Assembly (NCBI GenBank): GCA_934444765.1
Contig: CAKSDC010000009.1
Location: forward strand, 1-64,000
From: an uncultured Oscillospiraceae bacterium
GTDB lineage: Bacteria; Bacillota; Clostridia; Oscillospirales; Ruminococcaceae
Reading direction: 5' to 3'
DNA length: 64,000 nucleotides
Shown here piece after piece: positions 63,757 to 64,000 of this stretch; within the stretch, counting starts at the first letter, position 1; the number at the start of each line of letters is the position of its first letter. The notes beneath the pieces were generated by a model that saw nothing but the letters and a program-made list of their open reading frames with translations, was not told the origin of the DNA and searched no databases. Made by a program: the position numbers and the translations under genes.

Positions 63757-64000
63757 ATGAGCGAAATTAAAGAAAAAAATTTCGATAATATGAGTTTCAC
63801 TACCAGAGCTATCCATGTAGGTAATGAACCAGATAAGTCTACTGGAGCTATTGAACCTCCTATAAATATGGCTAACAGCTTTTTACTACCTTACGACCCT
63901 TCTACTATGAACTGGTCAGCTTCCGAAGGTAATATCTACACTCGTAACGGTGGTGTAAATCAAGGACTACTACAAAAAAAGATTGCTAATCTTGAAAATG
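63757..64000 (+). CDS. Cys/Met-metabolism PLP-dependent enzyme, N-terminal part
   Basis: The gene is cut by the right edge; 81 codons are visible. The sequence NMSFTTRAIHVGNEPDKSTG, then AIEPPINMANSFLLP and YTRNGGVNQGLLQKKIANLE, is the start of the cystathionine gamma-synthase/lyase and O-acetylhomoserine sulfhydrylase family. The YTR element binds the PLP phosphate from the partner subunit. The catalytic lysine lies beyond the window, and the exact reaction cannot be told. ATG at 63757 follows GAAAGGAAG. Confidence 0.85.
   Translation, partial: MSEIKEKNFDNMSFTTRAIHVGNEPDKSTGAIEPPINMANSFLLPYDPSTMNWSASEGNIYTRNGGVNQGLLQKKIANLEN

Overview
The window looks like chromosomal DNA of a low-GC, Gram-positive, plant-fibre-degrading anaerobe of the Clostridia, most likely a Ruminococcus-type member of the Oscillospiraceae. 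The evidence is: AddAB instead of RecBCD; HprK, WhiA, RapZ and a YlmC-type protein; a Firmicutes-style rpsB-tsf-pyrH-frr-uppS-cdsA-dxr-rseP cluster; type I dockerins on a GH9 cellulase and on a papain-like protease; cytoplasmic-looking GH1 and GH3 beta-glucosidases; and Ser/Thr-rich linkers. Initiation is often at TTG. Recognisable promoters are mostly TTGAC(T/A), a 17-base spacer and TATAAT.

Layout. Positions 1-10.5 kb (+): the tail of a cation/proton antiporter, a SUFU-domain protein, alaS, a HIT hydrolase, comEC, holA, an RNase M5-like Toprim gene, and an MBOAT/DHHW pair for O-acetylation of an extracellular polymer. 10.5-17 kb (+): ribonuclease Z, a large EAL-type cyclic-di-GMP phosphodiesterase, a GC-rich structured RNA candidate ending in a terminator, and a secreted dockerin-bearing C1 peptidase. 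17-24.7 kb (-): the rpsB-to-rseP cluster (ribosome, pyrimidine, isoprenoid, phospholipid and membrane-protease genes) and a YlmC-type gene. 24.7-34.1 kb: a 48-codon membrane microprotein with a sorting-signal-like sequence, a uridine-kinase-like gene, a lipoprotein and addBA. 34.1-40.1 kb: two small envelope proteins, a SpoVB-like flippase whose Shine-Dalgarno sequence lies in a hairpin, a tyrosine recombinase and the GH9 cellulase. 40.3-53.1 kb: a PrsA-like foldase, GH3, dtd, a cytidylate-kinase-like gene, an operon of DUF4317, HAD, an unknown and a C39-like peptidase, then GH1, a VanY-type carboxypeptidase and a class B PBP. 53.2-61.8 kb (-): pfkA, dnaE, whiA, rapZ, murB, hprK. 61.9-64 kb (+): cardiolipin synthase, tRNA-Ser(CGA) and the start of a Cys/Met-metabolism PLP enzyme.

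How it fits together. The dockerin enzymes would degrade fibre outside the cell, GH1 and GH3 would finish oligosaccharides inside, and pfkA and hprK tie this to glycolysis and carbon control. Most other genes are housekeeping. No prophage, CRISPR array or intact insertion sequence was seen.

The strongest unexplained signal is global: I found no GATC tetramer by eye in 64 kb, and CTAG also seems absent. Other points worth a look are two genes that seem to start at AUA or AUU, the structured RNA in front of the dockerin protease, the microprotein, and the similar GAACG-containing terminator stems. Everything here is a reading of the sequence; no alignment or folding program was run.
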